Shown here: positions 47,243 through 56,475 of the stretch, piece by piece
Position numbering within the stretch: the first letter of the stretch is position 1
Layout: each line of letters begins with the position of its first letter
DNA from: Streptomyces tagetis
GTDB taxonomy: Bacteria > Actinomycetota > Actinomycetes > Streptomycetales > Streptomycetaceae
Reading direction: 5' to 3'
DNA: 64,000 bases
NCBI RefSeq assembly: GCF_018069565.1
Contig: NZ_JAGPNL010000003.1
Coordinates: 496,001 to 560,000 of the forward strand
Translations under genes and position numbers: made by a program
Notes under the pieces: generated by a model
What the model saw: only the letters and a program-made list of their open reading frames with translations
What the model was told of the DNA's origin: nothing
Databases searched by the model: none

Positions 47243-47961
47243 GCTCGTTCACCTCCGTCCTTCACTGCGGCTGTGTCGTTCGGCTCCGCGTCCGGGGGAA
47301 TCGTCGGCGGTCCCGCTGCGGGTGGGACGGATGCCTTCGGCATCCGGTTCCGCTTCCCGTCGGCCGTCTGTCTGTCACCGCTCCCGCCGGGGCGCAGATG
47401 GGTGAGCAGCGGCAGGAGGCGGGCTCGTCCACGGGCGCACCGGCTCTTGATCGTGCCGGGACGGACATCCAGGATGCGGGCCGCCTCCGCGACGGGGTAC
47501 CCCTGCATGTCCACCAGGATGAGAGCCGCCCGCTGGTCGGCCGGCAGGGTCCCGAGGGCTTCCAGCAACTGCCGGTGCAGGTCGTTGCGTTCGGCGGGGG
47601 CGGAGGCCGACTCGTGCGGCTCCAGCAGATGGTCGAGGCGTTCGGTGTCGTCGACCGGGGAGGTCTTCCGGGAGGCCGCCTTGCGGGCGCGGTCCAGGCA
47701 GGCGTTCACCGTGATCCGGTGCAGCCACGTCGTGACGGCCGCCTGGCCCCGGAAGGTGTGCGCGGCCCGGTAGGCGGAGACCAGGGCGTCCTGGACGGCG
47801 TCGGCGGCCTCCTCGCGGTCCCCCAGGGTGCGCAGGGCCACCGCCCAGAGCCGGTCGCGGTGGCGGCGCACCAGCTCACCGAAGGCATCCGGGTCACCCT
47901 CCACATGCCGGGCCAGGAGGTCCTGATCGCTGGTGTCGCCGTACGCGGTGCCACCAGCCAT
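47239..47961 (-). CDS. sigM: ECF sigma factor SigM
   Basis: 240 aa from the ATG at 47961 with GGGGAGGGGG upstream. Region 2: DQDLLARHVEGDPDAFGELVRRHRDRLWAVALRTLGDREEAADAVQDALVSAYRAAHTFRGQAAVTTWLHRITVNACLDRAR. Region 4: LLEALGTLPADQRAALILVDMQGYPVAEAARILDVRPGTIKSRCARGRARLLPLL. Order sigM, anti-sigma, trxB, trxA is conserved in actinobacteria. A Pro-rich tail follows. Confidence 0.92.
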   Translation of the reverse strand: MAGGTAYGDTSDQDLLARHVEGDPDAFGELVRRHRDRLWAVALRTLGDREEAADAVQDALVSAYRAAHTFRGQAAVTTWLHRITVNACLDRARKAASRKTSPVDDTERLDHLLEPHESASAPAERNDLHRQLLEALGTLPADQRAALILVDMQGYPVAEAARILDVRPGTIKSRCARGRARLLPLLTHLRPGGSGDRQTADGKRNRMPKASVPPAAGPPTIPPDAEPNDTAAVKDGGERA

Positions 47962-47990
47962 CGGACCCCCTCCCCGCTCGTCGGTGGTGC

Positions 47991-49709
47991 TCAGCCCTTG
48001 AACGTGACGTCGGTGATGGCCTGCTTGTAACCGGCGCTGCTGTAGCCGTCGGCCGGTGCGTACGGCAGAGCGGTGATCCACAGCAGCACGTACCTGCTCT
48101 TGGCGGGCTCCGACGCCTTGACCGTGAGCGAGGTGCCGGTGGTGGTGGCGGTGCCGATCTCCTTCATTCCGCCGATGCCCGTCGAGGGGGACAGCGCGTC
48201 GGTGGCGTAAAGGTGCACGGTCGTGCGGTCACCGGGGTACCGGAGACCTATGGTCGCCGTCGACAGATCCTGGGTGGAACCGAGGTCGTAGACGATGCCG
48301 ACACCGGGCTTGTACGGAGCGAGCGGTGGTCCGTCCTTGTAGTACTTGGTCCGCCAGAACGTGGAGGGGTCGCTGTCGTAGGTCTTGTGCACGTCCTTCG
48401 GCGCCTGGGCCGAGCCCTCGACGACGTACTCCTGGGCGCCCTGGACGGCGATCGGCTTGGTGGGCTTGTTCTGCTCGGCGTTCTTGTCGCTGCCGTCCGT
48501 CGTCTGCGTCTGGTTCTGGTCGTCGGCCTTGCCGCCGCGTTGCATGAGGAGGTCCGCGAGCTGCCAGCTACCGAGGCCGAGCGCGGCGATCAGCAGGGCG
48601 GAGACGCCCCACTTCAGCACCTTGCCGGTGCGGCTCTGCAGCGGGGGCGGCGGGGCCGGCACCGGCTGGGTCACCCCGGGATGCGGGGCCGGGCGGCTGT
48701 GGCCGCCCTTCTGGTACGCCGTGCGCTGGTAGGAGGGCGGGGCGGTGTACGCGGGCTCCGGCGGGCGGATGCGGGGCATCTCGCCGATCGCCTTCACCAG
48801 CTCCTCCGGCGTGGTGCACGGGGACTCGTGGCGGGAGGCGGTGGCGCCGTCGTTGGCGAGCGCCCGCATGGCCAGCTCCGACAGCCCGCGGTGGACTCCG
48901 GCCCGTACCTGGTCCGCGGGGAGCAGACCGACGTCCTTGGGCAGGCCGGACAGACCGTAGGCGTCGTCCTCGTACGGCCAGCGCTGGGTGAGCATGGCGT
49001 ACAGCAGGGCGCCGATCGCCTCGGTGTCGGTGCGCTGGGGCGTGTCCGAACCGATGCCCCGCAGGGCGGCGTTGACGGCGAGCCCGCGGATGCGCCACTG
49101 GCCGGTCGAGGTGCGCAGGACGGCGTTGGGGTTCAGCCGCAGGTGGGCCAGCCCCTCCCGGTGGGCGGCGGCCATCGCCGAGGCGATCTGGGTGACCATC
49201 TGGTAGGCGTCGTACGGCTCCAGCGGGCCGGAGGCCAGGAGCGCGGTCAGCTCGGTGGCGTCGGGGAGCCACTCGTGCACGACGTAGACGAGGTCGTTGT
49301 CCTCGACGGCGTCCAGCACCTGGACGAAGCGGGGATCGCCGAGGAGCGCGGCGGAGCGGGCGGAGGCCAGCACCGGCCGGGCACGCGGATGGTCGGCCGG
49401 CAGGATGTGCACCCCGACGGCCCTGCGGAGCTTCTCGTCGACGGCACGCCAGCTACTGAATCCGTCCAGTCGGGTGAGGCACTCCTCAAGGCGGTAGCGT
49501 CTGGCGAGTTTGTGCCCGCTGTGCAGTTCGGGAGGCGAGGTCCTGCCGCCTTCCTCGCTCGTGGGGCTCCCTTGTGCCTCGTCGCTGTCCGTGTCCCGCT
49601 CCCGGTTGTTGGCCACCCCGTCGGCCGTGGACTGGTCCGCCTGTGCGGTCAGCGACTGCTCGTCGCTGTTGTCTGCCACGTCGACGGCAGCTGTGCTCCG
49701 TTCCGCCAC
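47991..49709 (-). CDS. Pseudokinase with discoidin-like extracellular domain
   Basis: 572 aa from a GTG at 49709. Disordered start, then a kinase-shaped domain (GHKLARRYRLEECLTRLDGFSSWRAVDEKLRRAVGVHIL). The Gly loop, the VAIK Lys, the HRD Asp (here HLRLNPNAVL) and DFG (RGLAVNAAL) are all missing, so it cannot be an active kinase. One membrane helix (GVSALLIAALGLGSWQLADLL) follows. The C-terminus is a discoidin/F5-8C-like beta-sandwich. In mycobacteria the MurJ homologue carries such a pseudokinase; here it is a separate gene next to murJ. Confidence 0.85.
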   Translation of the reverse strand: MAERSTAAVDVADNSDEQSLTAQADQSTADGVANNRERDTDSDEAQGSPTSEEGGRTSPPELHSGHKLARRYRLEECLTRLDGFSSWRAVDEKLRRAVGVHILPADHPRARPVLASARSAALLGDPRFVQVLDAVEDNDLVYVVHEWLPDATELTALLASGPLEPYDAYQMVTQIASAMAAAHREGLAHLRLNPNAVLRTSTGQWRIRGLAVNAALRGIGSDTPQRTDTEAIGALLYAMLTQRWPYEDDAYGLSGLPKDVGLLPADQVRAGVHRGLSELAMRALANDGATASRHESPCTTPEELVKAIGEMPRIRPPEPAYTAPPSYQRTAYQKGGHSRPAPHPGVTQPVPAPPPPLQSRTGKVLKWGVSALLIAALGLGSWQLADLLMQRGGKADDQNQTQTTDGSDKNAEQNKPTKPIAVQGAQEYVVEGSAQAPKDVHKTYDSDPSTFWRTKYYKDGPPLAPYKPGVGIVYDLGSTQDLSTATIGLRYPGDRTTVHLYATDALSPSTGIGGMKEIGTATTTGTSLTVKASEPAKSRYVLLWITALPYAPADGYSSAGYKQAITDVTFKG

Positions 49710-49849
49710 CGTCGTTCCTGCCTCCCCAATCGATGCACGCCGTCCGACACCCGTCGCGTGCAGTCCGACGCCAAAACCAATTGTGCCCACAGTCCGCCGC
49801 TATGCACGACACACGACGGCGGACGATGGTTGTGCGCCTACCCCCGGTT

Positions 49850-52174
49850 TCAGCGTCCCAGGCGTCCGCGCACCATGCCGACCAGCGAGTTGACCTCCTC
49901 GATGCGCATGCGGCGGGCGGCCACGAAGAAGACGCCGAGCAGGACGGCGCCGCCCGCCAGCAGCGCGGCGAACGATCCGGGGACGCCCTGGCCGAGCGTA
50001 CGGCTGATCCCGAAGCAGGCCGCGCCGCTGAGCAGGACGGCGGGGACGGACGCGATGCCCAGGCGGGCGTAGGTCCGCAGCACCCGGGAGCCGTCCAGGT
50101 CGCCGCCGAGCCGCTTGCGCAGCCGGCGCCAGGCGACACCGACGCCGATCGCGTACGCGAGCCCGTAGGCGGCGGCCATGCCGACCACGGCCCACCGTGC
50201 CGGGATCACGAGGTAACACACCGCCGAGGCGGCCGCGTTGACCAGGGCCACGATCACCGTGTTGTAGAAGGGCGTCCGGGTGTCCTCGTAGGCGTAGAAC
50301 GCGCGCAGGACGATGTACTGCACGGAGTACGGGATGAGGCCGAGGCCGAAGGCCATCAGTATGAAGCCCATGTTCGTGGCTCCATCGGTTCCGGAGGAGC
50401 CGAAGATCAGGGTGCACATCGGGACGCCGAGCGCGATGAAACCGAAGGCGATCGGCACGATCGCGACGGCGGTCGTGCGCAGCCCCTGGGAGATGTCGTC
50501 GCGGACCGCGCCGGAGTCCTCCTCCGCCGCCGAACGGGAGATCCGCGGCAGCAGGGCGGCCATCAGGGAGACGGTGATGATGGCCTGCGGCAGACCCCAG
50601 ATGAGCTGGGCGTTCGCGTAGGCGCTGAAGCCGGTGCCGGGGATCTCGGTGTCCGCGACGGACGCCGAGGCGAGCTGGGTGACGACGAGGGCGCCCGCCT
50701 GGTTGGCGAGCACGAAGAGGATCGTCCACTTGGCGAGCATCGCGGCCTTGCCCAGGCCGTGGCCCCGCCAGTCGAACCGCAGCCGCAGGCGGAAGCCGGT
50801 CTCGCGCAGGTAGGGGATCATCGCCAGGGACTGGACCACGAGGCCCAGCAGCACGCCCACGCCGAGCAGGCGCTCGCCCTCCGGCGGGATGTTCTGGACG
50901 GTCATGCCGGAGTCCGCGGCCGTGCCGTAGACCCAGATGAACATGCCCAGCGTGACGATGATGACGATGTTGTTCAGGACCGGGGTCCACATCATCGCGC
51001 CGAACCGGCCGCGGGCGTTGAGGATCTGACCCATCACCACGTGGACGCCCATGAAGAAGATGGACGGCAGGAAGTAGCGGGTGAAGGTGACGGCGACATC
51101 GTTGGCGGCGGGGTTCGTGGCGACGGAGTTCGACAGTGCGCGGACCAGCAGCGGGGCCCCGAGCATGGCCAGCGCGGTGAGCACGCCGAGCGCGACCATG
51201 ACCAGGGTCAGCAGCCGGTTGGCGTACGCCTCTCCGCCGTCGTCGTCCTCCTTCATGGCGCGCACGAGCTGGGGGACGAACACGGAGTTCAGACCGCCGC
51301 CGACGGTGAGGATGTAGATCATCGTCGGCAGTTGGTAGGCGACCTGGAAGGACTCGCCCAGCAGGACGAGCCCCAGCGCCGAGACGATCATCGCGGAGCG
51401 GATGAACCCGGTCAGCCGCGAGACCATCGTGCCCGCCGCCATGACGGCGCTGGACTTCAGCAGACCGCCGCCCCGCCCGCCCTTCTTGGGGGCGACGGCC
51501 GGGGGCTCCTCCACCTCTTCGGCGGATTCGATGCTCGGGGCGACCGCGTACTGCCCCGGGGCCGGCGCGAGCGGGCCGGGTGCCGGCGCCTCGTCGAACC
51601 GTCCGGAGGCCCGGTCCCCTCCGCCCTGCTCCGGTCCCCGTCCGCCCCCGTACGGCCCCGGTGACCGCGTGGGCGCGGGCACCTGTCCGGGGTCGTCGTA
51701 CGAGGGGTGGCCGCCGTTGCGCTGCTGGTCCTGGAAGAGGTGGGCGAAGGCGTCCGGCTCGGGGCGCTCCTCGCTCGCCTGGCTGACCAGGTCGTCCACA
51801 CCGACGAACTGCGTCGTCCGCGGGTCGTCCCCGTACGGCAGGCGCCGCGTCGGGCCTTCCGGCTCCGGCGGCGGCGTCTGCGCCCAGACCCGCGGGTCGG
51901 GGGCGTGGGGGGACGGGGCGGGCGGGCCGTACAACGGCGGCTGCGCGGGGCCCGGGGGCGGCGGGGGGTGCGCGGCACGGTCGTACAGCGCCTCGGAGAC
52001 CGGGTCCTGGGCGGAGAGGTCCTGCGCCCGGTAGGGGTCCTCGTCGTAGGCGTCCTGGAGGTACATGTCCGCGGGCGGCTGCGGCGGTGTCCCCGTGCGG
52101 TCGGGCGGCGGACCCTCGGGGTCGCCCGAGCCGTCCACGGCCTGACCGCGGTCACCGTCGTACGGCGCGTTCAT
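49850..52174 (-). CDS. murJ: Lipid II flippase MurJ/MviN
   Basis: 774 aa, ATG with GAGGTGGGG upstream. Residues 1-230 are disordered and Pro/Asp-rich (an actinobacterial extension). About 14 membrane helices follow, beginning KSSAVMAAGTMVSRLTGFIRSAMIVSALG, then TVGGGLNSVFVPQLVRAM and FAYEDTRTPFYNTVIVALVNAAAS. It moves lipid II outward for peptidoglycan synthesis. The upstream pseudokinase and DUF6049 gene match the mycobacterial Rv3909-Rv3910 neighbourhood. Confidence 0.93.
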   Translation of the reverse strand: MNAPYDGDRGQAVDGSGDPEGPPPDRTGTPPQPPADMYLQDAYDEDPYRAQDLSAQDPVSEALYDRAAHPPPPPGPAQPPLYGPPAPSPHAPDPRVWAQTPPPEPEGPTRRLPYGDDPRTTQFVGVDDLVSQASEERPEPDAFAHLFQDQQRNGGHPSYDDPGQVPAPTRSPGPYGGGRGPEQGGGDRASGRFDEAPAPGPLAPAPGQYAVAPSIESAEEVEEPPAVAPKKGGRGGGLLKSSAVMAAGTMVSRLTGFIRSAMIVSALGLVLLGESFQVAYQLPTMIYILTVGGGLNSVFVPQLVRAMKEDDDGGEAYANRLLTLVMVALGVLTALAMLGAPLLVRALSNSVATNPAANDVAVTFTRYFLPSIFFMGVHVVMGQILNARGRFGAMMWTPVLNNIVIIVTLGMFIWVYGTAADSGMTVQNIPPEGERLLGVGVLLGLVVQSLAMIPYLRETGFRLRLRFDWRGHGLGKAAMLAKWTILFVLANQAGALVVTQLASASVADTEIPGTGFSAYANAQLIWGLPQAIITVSLMAALLPRISRSAAEEDSGAVRDDISQGLRTTAVAIVPIAFGFIALGVPMCTLIFGSSGTDGATNMGFILMAFGLGLIPYSVQYIVLRAFYAYEDTRTPFYNTVIVALVNAAASAVCYLVIPARWAVVGMAAAYGLAYAIGVGVAWRRLRKRLGGDLDGSRVLRTYARLGIASVPAVLLSGAACFGISRTLGQGVPGSFAALLAGGAVLLGVFFVAARRMRIEEVNSLVGMVRGRLGR

Positions 52175-52218
52175 GCTTACCCCACCTCATCGTCCCGGGC
52201 CGACCGGCCACGACATCC

Positions 52219-54717
52219 TCAACGGTCCACTCTCTCACCCGTGCCGGACGGGCCGGCGTTTTCCGTTGCGGTGTCCGGTGTCGGGTCACTCGGCTGCTCC
52301 GGGTCGCCTGCCCGGGGCTCTGCCCCGGACTCCTCGGGGAGATCTCCGCCGGGCCCGGCCGGCTTCTCCGGGCCGTCTCCGGCACGCTCCGCGTCGTCTG
52401 TCTCACTCGCTCCGGCCTGGTCTTCCTCGGTGGGGGCGGCCTGGTCCTTCTCGTCCGAGGCGGCCTCGTCCGCCTCGCGGGCCGCGGCCCGCTTGCGCTG
52501 GGTGTACATCCGGAAGCCGGCGAGGACGAGGAGCAGGACCCCGCCGCCGATGACCAGCATCACGGTGGCCGTGATCTCGGTGACCTTCACGTCGAAACTG
52601 ACGGGCTCACCGTACTTCCGGCCGTCCGTCGTGTAGAGCTGGGCGATCACCGTCGCCCGGCCGTTGGCGTTGGCCGACGTGGTGAACTTCACCGACTGGC
52701 TGTGCCCGCCCGAGACGGACACCGGCTGCTCCTGGTAGGCGGAGCCGCCGATCTCCAGCCGCGTCGGATTGGTGGAGGAGAGCCGCAGGACCAGCGGGCC
52801 GACATCCTGCACCAGGTTGTTCTGCACCGTCACGGGGATCGTGGCGCTGCGGCCGGAGAGCTTGGTCTCCGACTTGTCGATCAGCCGGACCCGGCCGGCC
52901 AGCCCGTCGAGGTAGGACTCCACGCCGTCACGGAAGGACTCCGCCTCGGCGGCCCTGCCACGCCAGGAGGCGGACATGCCCCGGTTCAGGGCCCGCCCGA
53001 ACGGCGTCACCACGCGGGACTCGTCCGAGAGCACGACCTTGAAGTTGCCGAGCTTGTCCTGCGTCTGCGTGATCTGCACGAACGCCGAGCGGCGCAGTTC
53101 CTTCTTGCGCAGCGACGAGGGGTAGGAGGAGGTCGCCGGCACCTTCGTGGTGGCCCGCGGGTCCGGCTTGGCCACGGCGGCGGCCGACAGCTCCTGGGAC
53201 TGCGACCAGGTACCGCCCTGGAGCGCGCCCAGGGCCTCGGCCATCGCGCGGGCCTGGCTGCCCGACGGCATGCGCTGCGGGGCGACGACGATGCTGCGCT
53301 GCTTGCCGGTCTGGAGGCCCAGCTCCAGGCTCTGGGCGAGGAAGCGCTGGACCGCGAGCGTGGACGCCGAGGCCGTGTTCAGCTCGCCCTCGAACGCCGT
53401 GGACATCCGGGCGTCCGCGACGACCGCGGTCGTCCCGCCACCGATGGGCCGGGCTGCCGAAGGCGTGTACGGCAACGCGCCCGCCTCCTGGAGGCTGTCG
53501 CTGCGCGCGATCACCTTGTCGGCGCCCGCCGAGGTGGCGACCTTGACGATCGACCGGTCGACCGAGCCGTCCACGGGCCAGGCGAAATCGGTGCTCGGCT
53601 TCACGTGGAGGATCGGCTCGACCGTGTTGGCGACCACGTCCGTGGCGTCCTTGAGCTGGCTCAGCGACCCGGTGATGCCGGTGCCGTTGTGCGCGAGGGA
53701 GGCCAGGTCGGGGTCGGCGAAGGGCAGGGCGACCACCTCCTTGCCGCTCACCGCCGCCTGGAGGTCGGCCAGCCACTGCTTGGCGACCGCCTGGTGGGTG
53801 CCGGGGGTGGTCTCCTCGCCGTTCCGGACCCGGTACTTGCCCGTCATCGCGTCGACGGAGGCGAGCAGGTCCGGGTCGATCACCCAGGTGACGTCCAGGC
53901 TCTTGCCCAGCGCCACCATCTGGTTCAGGCGGCCCCCGGGGGAGATCTCCCTGGCCAGGTCGTCGTTGAGGAAGACCGGCGTCTGCTCCTCGTTCGGACC
54001 GGTCTCGGCGGCCATGTGCGTGGTGGAGACCAGCGGCCACAGGAACGTGGTCTTCGTCCTGGTGTCGGCCGCGTCCGGCTTCCACGGCAGGAAGGTCCGC
54101 TGGATGCCGAGCACCTGCTCCCACGGCTGCGCGGAGGTCTGCCCGGAGAGCGAGACGGCGAACTCGTAGACGCCGTCCCTGCCGAGGTTCAGCTCGTCGA
54201 CCGGCACGGAGATGTTGAAGTGCTCGGAGACGCCGGGAGTGAGCTTGGAGAACTTCTCGGTGTACTTGTCGCCGACCTCGGGGGCGATCGAGCCCTGGAG
54301 GCTGTCCGCGTTCTTGGCGACCGCGTCGATGGCCGAGCGGGTGGCGACCTCGGGGCCCAGCCGCAGGGCGACGTGGGCGTCGGTGACCGCCCGCTTGCCG
54401 TTGTTGGTCACGGTCCCCGACACGGTCACGGTGTCGCCGTCGGTCGGCACCGACGGAGTGAGCGAGTCGACGGCGACGGCCACCGGGCCCGCGTCCGAGG
54501 CGGCCTCGGCCGTGGCCGGCTCCTGGGCGTGCGCGGGGCCCGCGGCGGGAAGCTGGAAGAGACCGGCCAGCAGGGGCGCTCCGGCGAGCAGTGCCTGGGC
54601 ACGCCGCAGCCCCCGGCGGGCAGGTGAGGGACTGGTCCCCTGGAAGTCTGCCGCCTCGGCCACGCGCTCGCCCGTCCCTCGTCGTGTCAGTGGTCGTCGG
54701 AATGTGCGTCCACGCAT
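52219..54717 (-). CDS. DUF6049 exported membrane protein (Rv3909-like)
   Basis: 832 aa. N-terminal signal peptide (RRAQALLAGAPLLAGLFQLPAAGPAHAQ). A beta-rich domain opens the mature part (VDSLTPSVPTDGDTVTVSGTVTNNGKRAVTDAHVAL), then a large alpha/beta region. Near the C-terminus one membrane helix (ITATVMLVIGGGVLLLVLAGFRM) and an acidic tail. Conserved upstream of murJ in actinobacteria; role in envelope assembly inferred from neighbours only. Confidence 0.85.
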   Translation of the reverse strand: MRGRTFRRPLTRRGTGERVAEAADFQGTSPSPARRGLRRAQALLAGAPLLAGLFQLPAAGPAHAQEPATAEAASDAGPVAVAVDSLTPSVPTDGDTVTVSGTVTNNGKRAVTDAHVALRLGPEVATRSAIDAVAKNADSLQGSIAPEVGDKYTEKFSKLTPGVSEHFNISVPVDELNLGRDGVYEFAVSLSGQTSAQPWEQVLGIQRTFLPWKPDAADTRTKTTFLWPLVSTTHMAAETGPNEEQTPVFLNDDLAREISPGGRLNQMVALGKSLDVTWVIDPDLLASVDAMTGKYRVRNGEETTPGTHQAVAKQWLADLQAAVSGKEVVALPFADPDLASLAHNGTGITGSLSQLKDATDVVANTVEPILHVKPSTDFAWPVDGSVDRSIVKVATSAGADKVIARSDSLQEAGALPYTPSAARPIGGGTTAVVADARMSTAFEGELNTASASTLAVQRFLAQSLELGLQTGKQRSIVVAPQRMPSGSQARAMAEALGALQGGTWSQSQELSAAAVAKPDPRATTKVPATSSYPSSLRKKELRRSAFVQITQTQDKLGNFKVVLSDESRVVTPFGRALNRGMSASWRGRAAEAESFRDGVESYLDGLAGRVRLIDKSETKLSGRSATIPVTVQNNLVQDVGPLVLRLSSTNPTRLEIGGSAYQEQPVSVSGGHSQSVKFTTSANANGRATVIAQLYTTDGRKYGEPVSFDVKVTEITATVMLVIGGGVLLLVLAGFRMYTQRKRAAAREADEAASDEKDQAAPTEEDQAGASETDDAERAGDGPEKPAGPGGDLPEESGAEPRAGDPEQPSDPTPDTATENAGPSGTGERVDR

Positions 54718-54927
54718 GGTAACGATGCGCGCGGAGTGGAAGTGCCGCGGCGTACCTCACAAGATCCGGAACCACAGGGCCCGGCCGCGTATGCGGTCCA
54801 TTCGGTGGGGGAGCCGATATGTGCCTCTATAAAGGGGAGTGTGCCGGGGCTGAAGGGGAGTGGACCGGGGCACGGCCGACCGGACGGGGAGTCCTCCGCC
54901 CGCACCGGCCACGTACCCTGTTCTGTT

Positions 54928-56373
54928 GTGCCGAACGCCAACGAAGTCCACGCCCCCGCCCCGAGTCAGGTGCAGCGCCGCGAGATGACCGAACCCCCGC
55001 GCATCGCTCCTGTCGCCGACGATCTCGCCCGCCGTTTCCAGGCGGCCGGGTTCTCCCTCGCTCTCGTCGGAGGCTCGGTCCGGGACGCGTTGCTCGGCCG
55101 GCTCGGCAACGACCTGGACTTCACGACCGATGCCAGGCCGCAGGACGTCCTGAAGATCGTGCGGCCCTGGGCGGACGCCGTCTGGGAGGTCGGGATCGCC
55201 TTCGGCACGGTCGGGGCACAGAAGGACGGCTACCAGATCGAGGTGACCACCTACCGGTCGGAGGCGTACGACCGCACCTCGCGCAAGCCCGAGGTGTCCT
55301 ACGGCGACTCCATCGAGGCGGATCTCGTCCGCCGGGACTTCACGGTGAACGCCATGGCCGTGGCGCTCCCGGAGAAGGAGTTCATCGACCCGCACGGGGG
55401 CCTCGACGACCTTGCCGCGCGTACGCTCCGCACCCCGGGCACCCCCGAGGAGTCCTTCTCCGACGACCCCCTGCGGATGATGCGGGCGGCCCGGTTCGCC
55501 GCGCAGCTCGACTTCGAGGTGGCGCCGGAGGTCGTACAGGCCATGAAGGACATGGCCGGCCGGATCGAGATCGTCTCGGCCGAGCGGGTGCGGGACGAGC
55601 TGAACAAGCTCGTCCTCTCCCCGCACCCGCGCAAGGGCCTGACCCTGCTGGTGGACACCGGCCTCGCCGGGCACGTCCTGCCCGAGCTGCCGGCCCTGCG
55701 GCTGGAGAGGGACGAGCACCACCGCCACAAGGACGTCTACGACCACACGCTCATCGTCCTGGAGCGGGCGATGGCCCTGGAGGACGACGGGCCCGACCTC
55801 ACGCTCCGGCTGGCCGCACTGCTGCACGACATCGGCAAGCCGCGCACGCGCCGGTTCGAGCCGGACGGCCGGGTCTCGTTCCATCACCACGAGGTGGTGG
55901 GGGCCAAGATGACGAAGAAGCGCATGACCGCGCTCAAGTACTCCAACGACCTGGTCCGGGACGTCTCCCGGCTGGTCGAGCTGCACCTGCGCTTCCACGG
56001 GTACGGCACGGGTGAGTGGACCGACTCCGCGGTCCGCCGGTATGTGCGGGACGCCGGACCGTTGCTCGACCGGCTCCACAAGCTGACCCGGTCGGACTGC
56101 ACGACCCGTAACAAGCGCAAGGCCACGGCGCTGTCCCGCGCGTACGACGGTCTTGAGGACCGGATCTCGACGTTGCAGGAACAGGAGGAGCTGGACGCCA
56201 TCCGGCCCGACCTCGACGGCAACCAGATCATGGAGATTCTCGGCGTCCGTCCCGGGCCGGCCGTGGGGCAGGCGTACAAGCACCTTCTGGAGCTCCGGCT
56301 GGAACACGGACCGATGGGGCACGACGCGGCGGTGGAGGCTCTCCAGGAGTGGTGGGCGGAGCAGAACGGCTGA
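54928..56373 (+). CDS. cca: CCA tRNA nucleotidyltransferase
   Basis: 481 aa from the GTG at 54928; frames run to 54736 but overlap the upstream promoter area. Adds CCA to tRNA 3' ends, needed because tRNA-Ile above lacks it. Head: FSLALVGGSVRDALLGRLGNDLDFTTDA with catalytic Asp pair; RRDFTVNAMAV; ERVRDELNKLVL. An HD domain with HKDVYDHTL and LLHDIGKPRTRRF follows. A TACCCT box lies 12-13 bp before the GTG, so the mRNA may be leaderless. Divergent from the DUF6049 gene. Confidence 0.93.
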   Translation: MPNANEVHAPAPSQVQRREMTEPPRIAPVADDLARRFQAAGFSLALVGGSVRDALLGRLGNDLDFTTDARPQDVLKIVRPWADAVWEVGIAFGTVGAQKDGYQIEVTTYRSEAYDRTSRKPEVSYGDSIEADLVRRDFTVNAMAVALPEKEFIDPHGGLDDLAARTLRTPGTPEESFSDDPLRMMRAARFAAQLDFEVAPEVVQAMKDMAGRIEIVSAERVRDELNKLVLSPHPRKGLTLLVDTGLAGHVLPELPALRLERDEHHRHKDVYDHTLIVLERAMALEDDGPDLTLRLAALLHDIGKPRTRRFEPDGRVSFHHHEVVGAKMTKKRMTALKYSNDLVRDVSRLVELHLRFHGYGTGEWTDSAVRRYVRDAGPLLDRLHKLTRSDCTTRNKRKATALSRAYDGLEDRISTLQEQEELDAIRPDLDGNQIMEILGVRPGPAVGQAYKHLLELRLEHGPMGHDAAVEALQEWWAEQNG

Positions 56374-56387
56374 GCTGTTCCGCCCGT

Positions 56388-56401
56388 GTTTCACGTGAAA
56401 C
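56388..56401. promoter_or_regulatory. parS: parS site 6, in a 26-bp palindrome
   Basis: Perfect GTTTCACGTGAAAC; its flanks extend the symmetry to a perfect 26-bp palindrome (56382-56407) just after the cca stop. Confidence 0.95.
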
Positions 56402-56431
56402 ACGGGCCGGGCCGCACAGGCGAAGGGCGGT

Positions 56432-56445
56432 GTTTCACGTGAAAC
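56432..56445. promoter_or_regulatory. parS: parS site 7, in a 32-bp palindrome
   Basis: Perfect GTTTCACGTGAAAC inside a perfect 32-bp palindrome (56423-56454), 44 bp from site 6, between convergent cca and the LppU-like gene. Confidence 0.95.
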
Positions 56446-56475
56446 ACCGCCCTTGCGCGTCGAAGGCGCCGTCGC

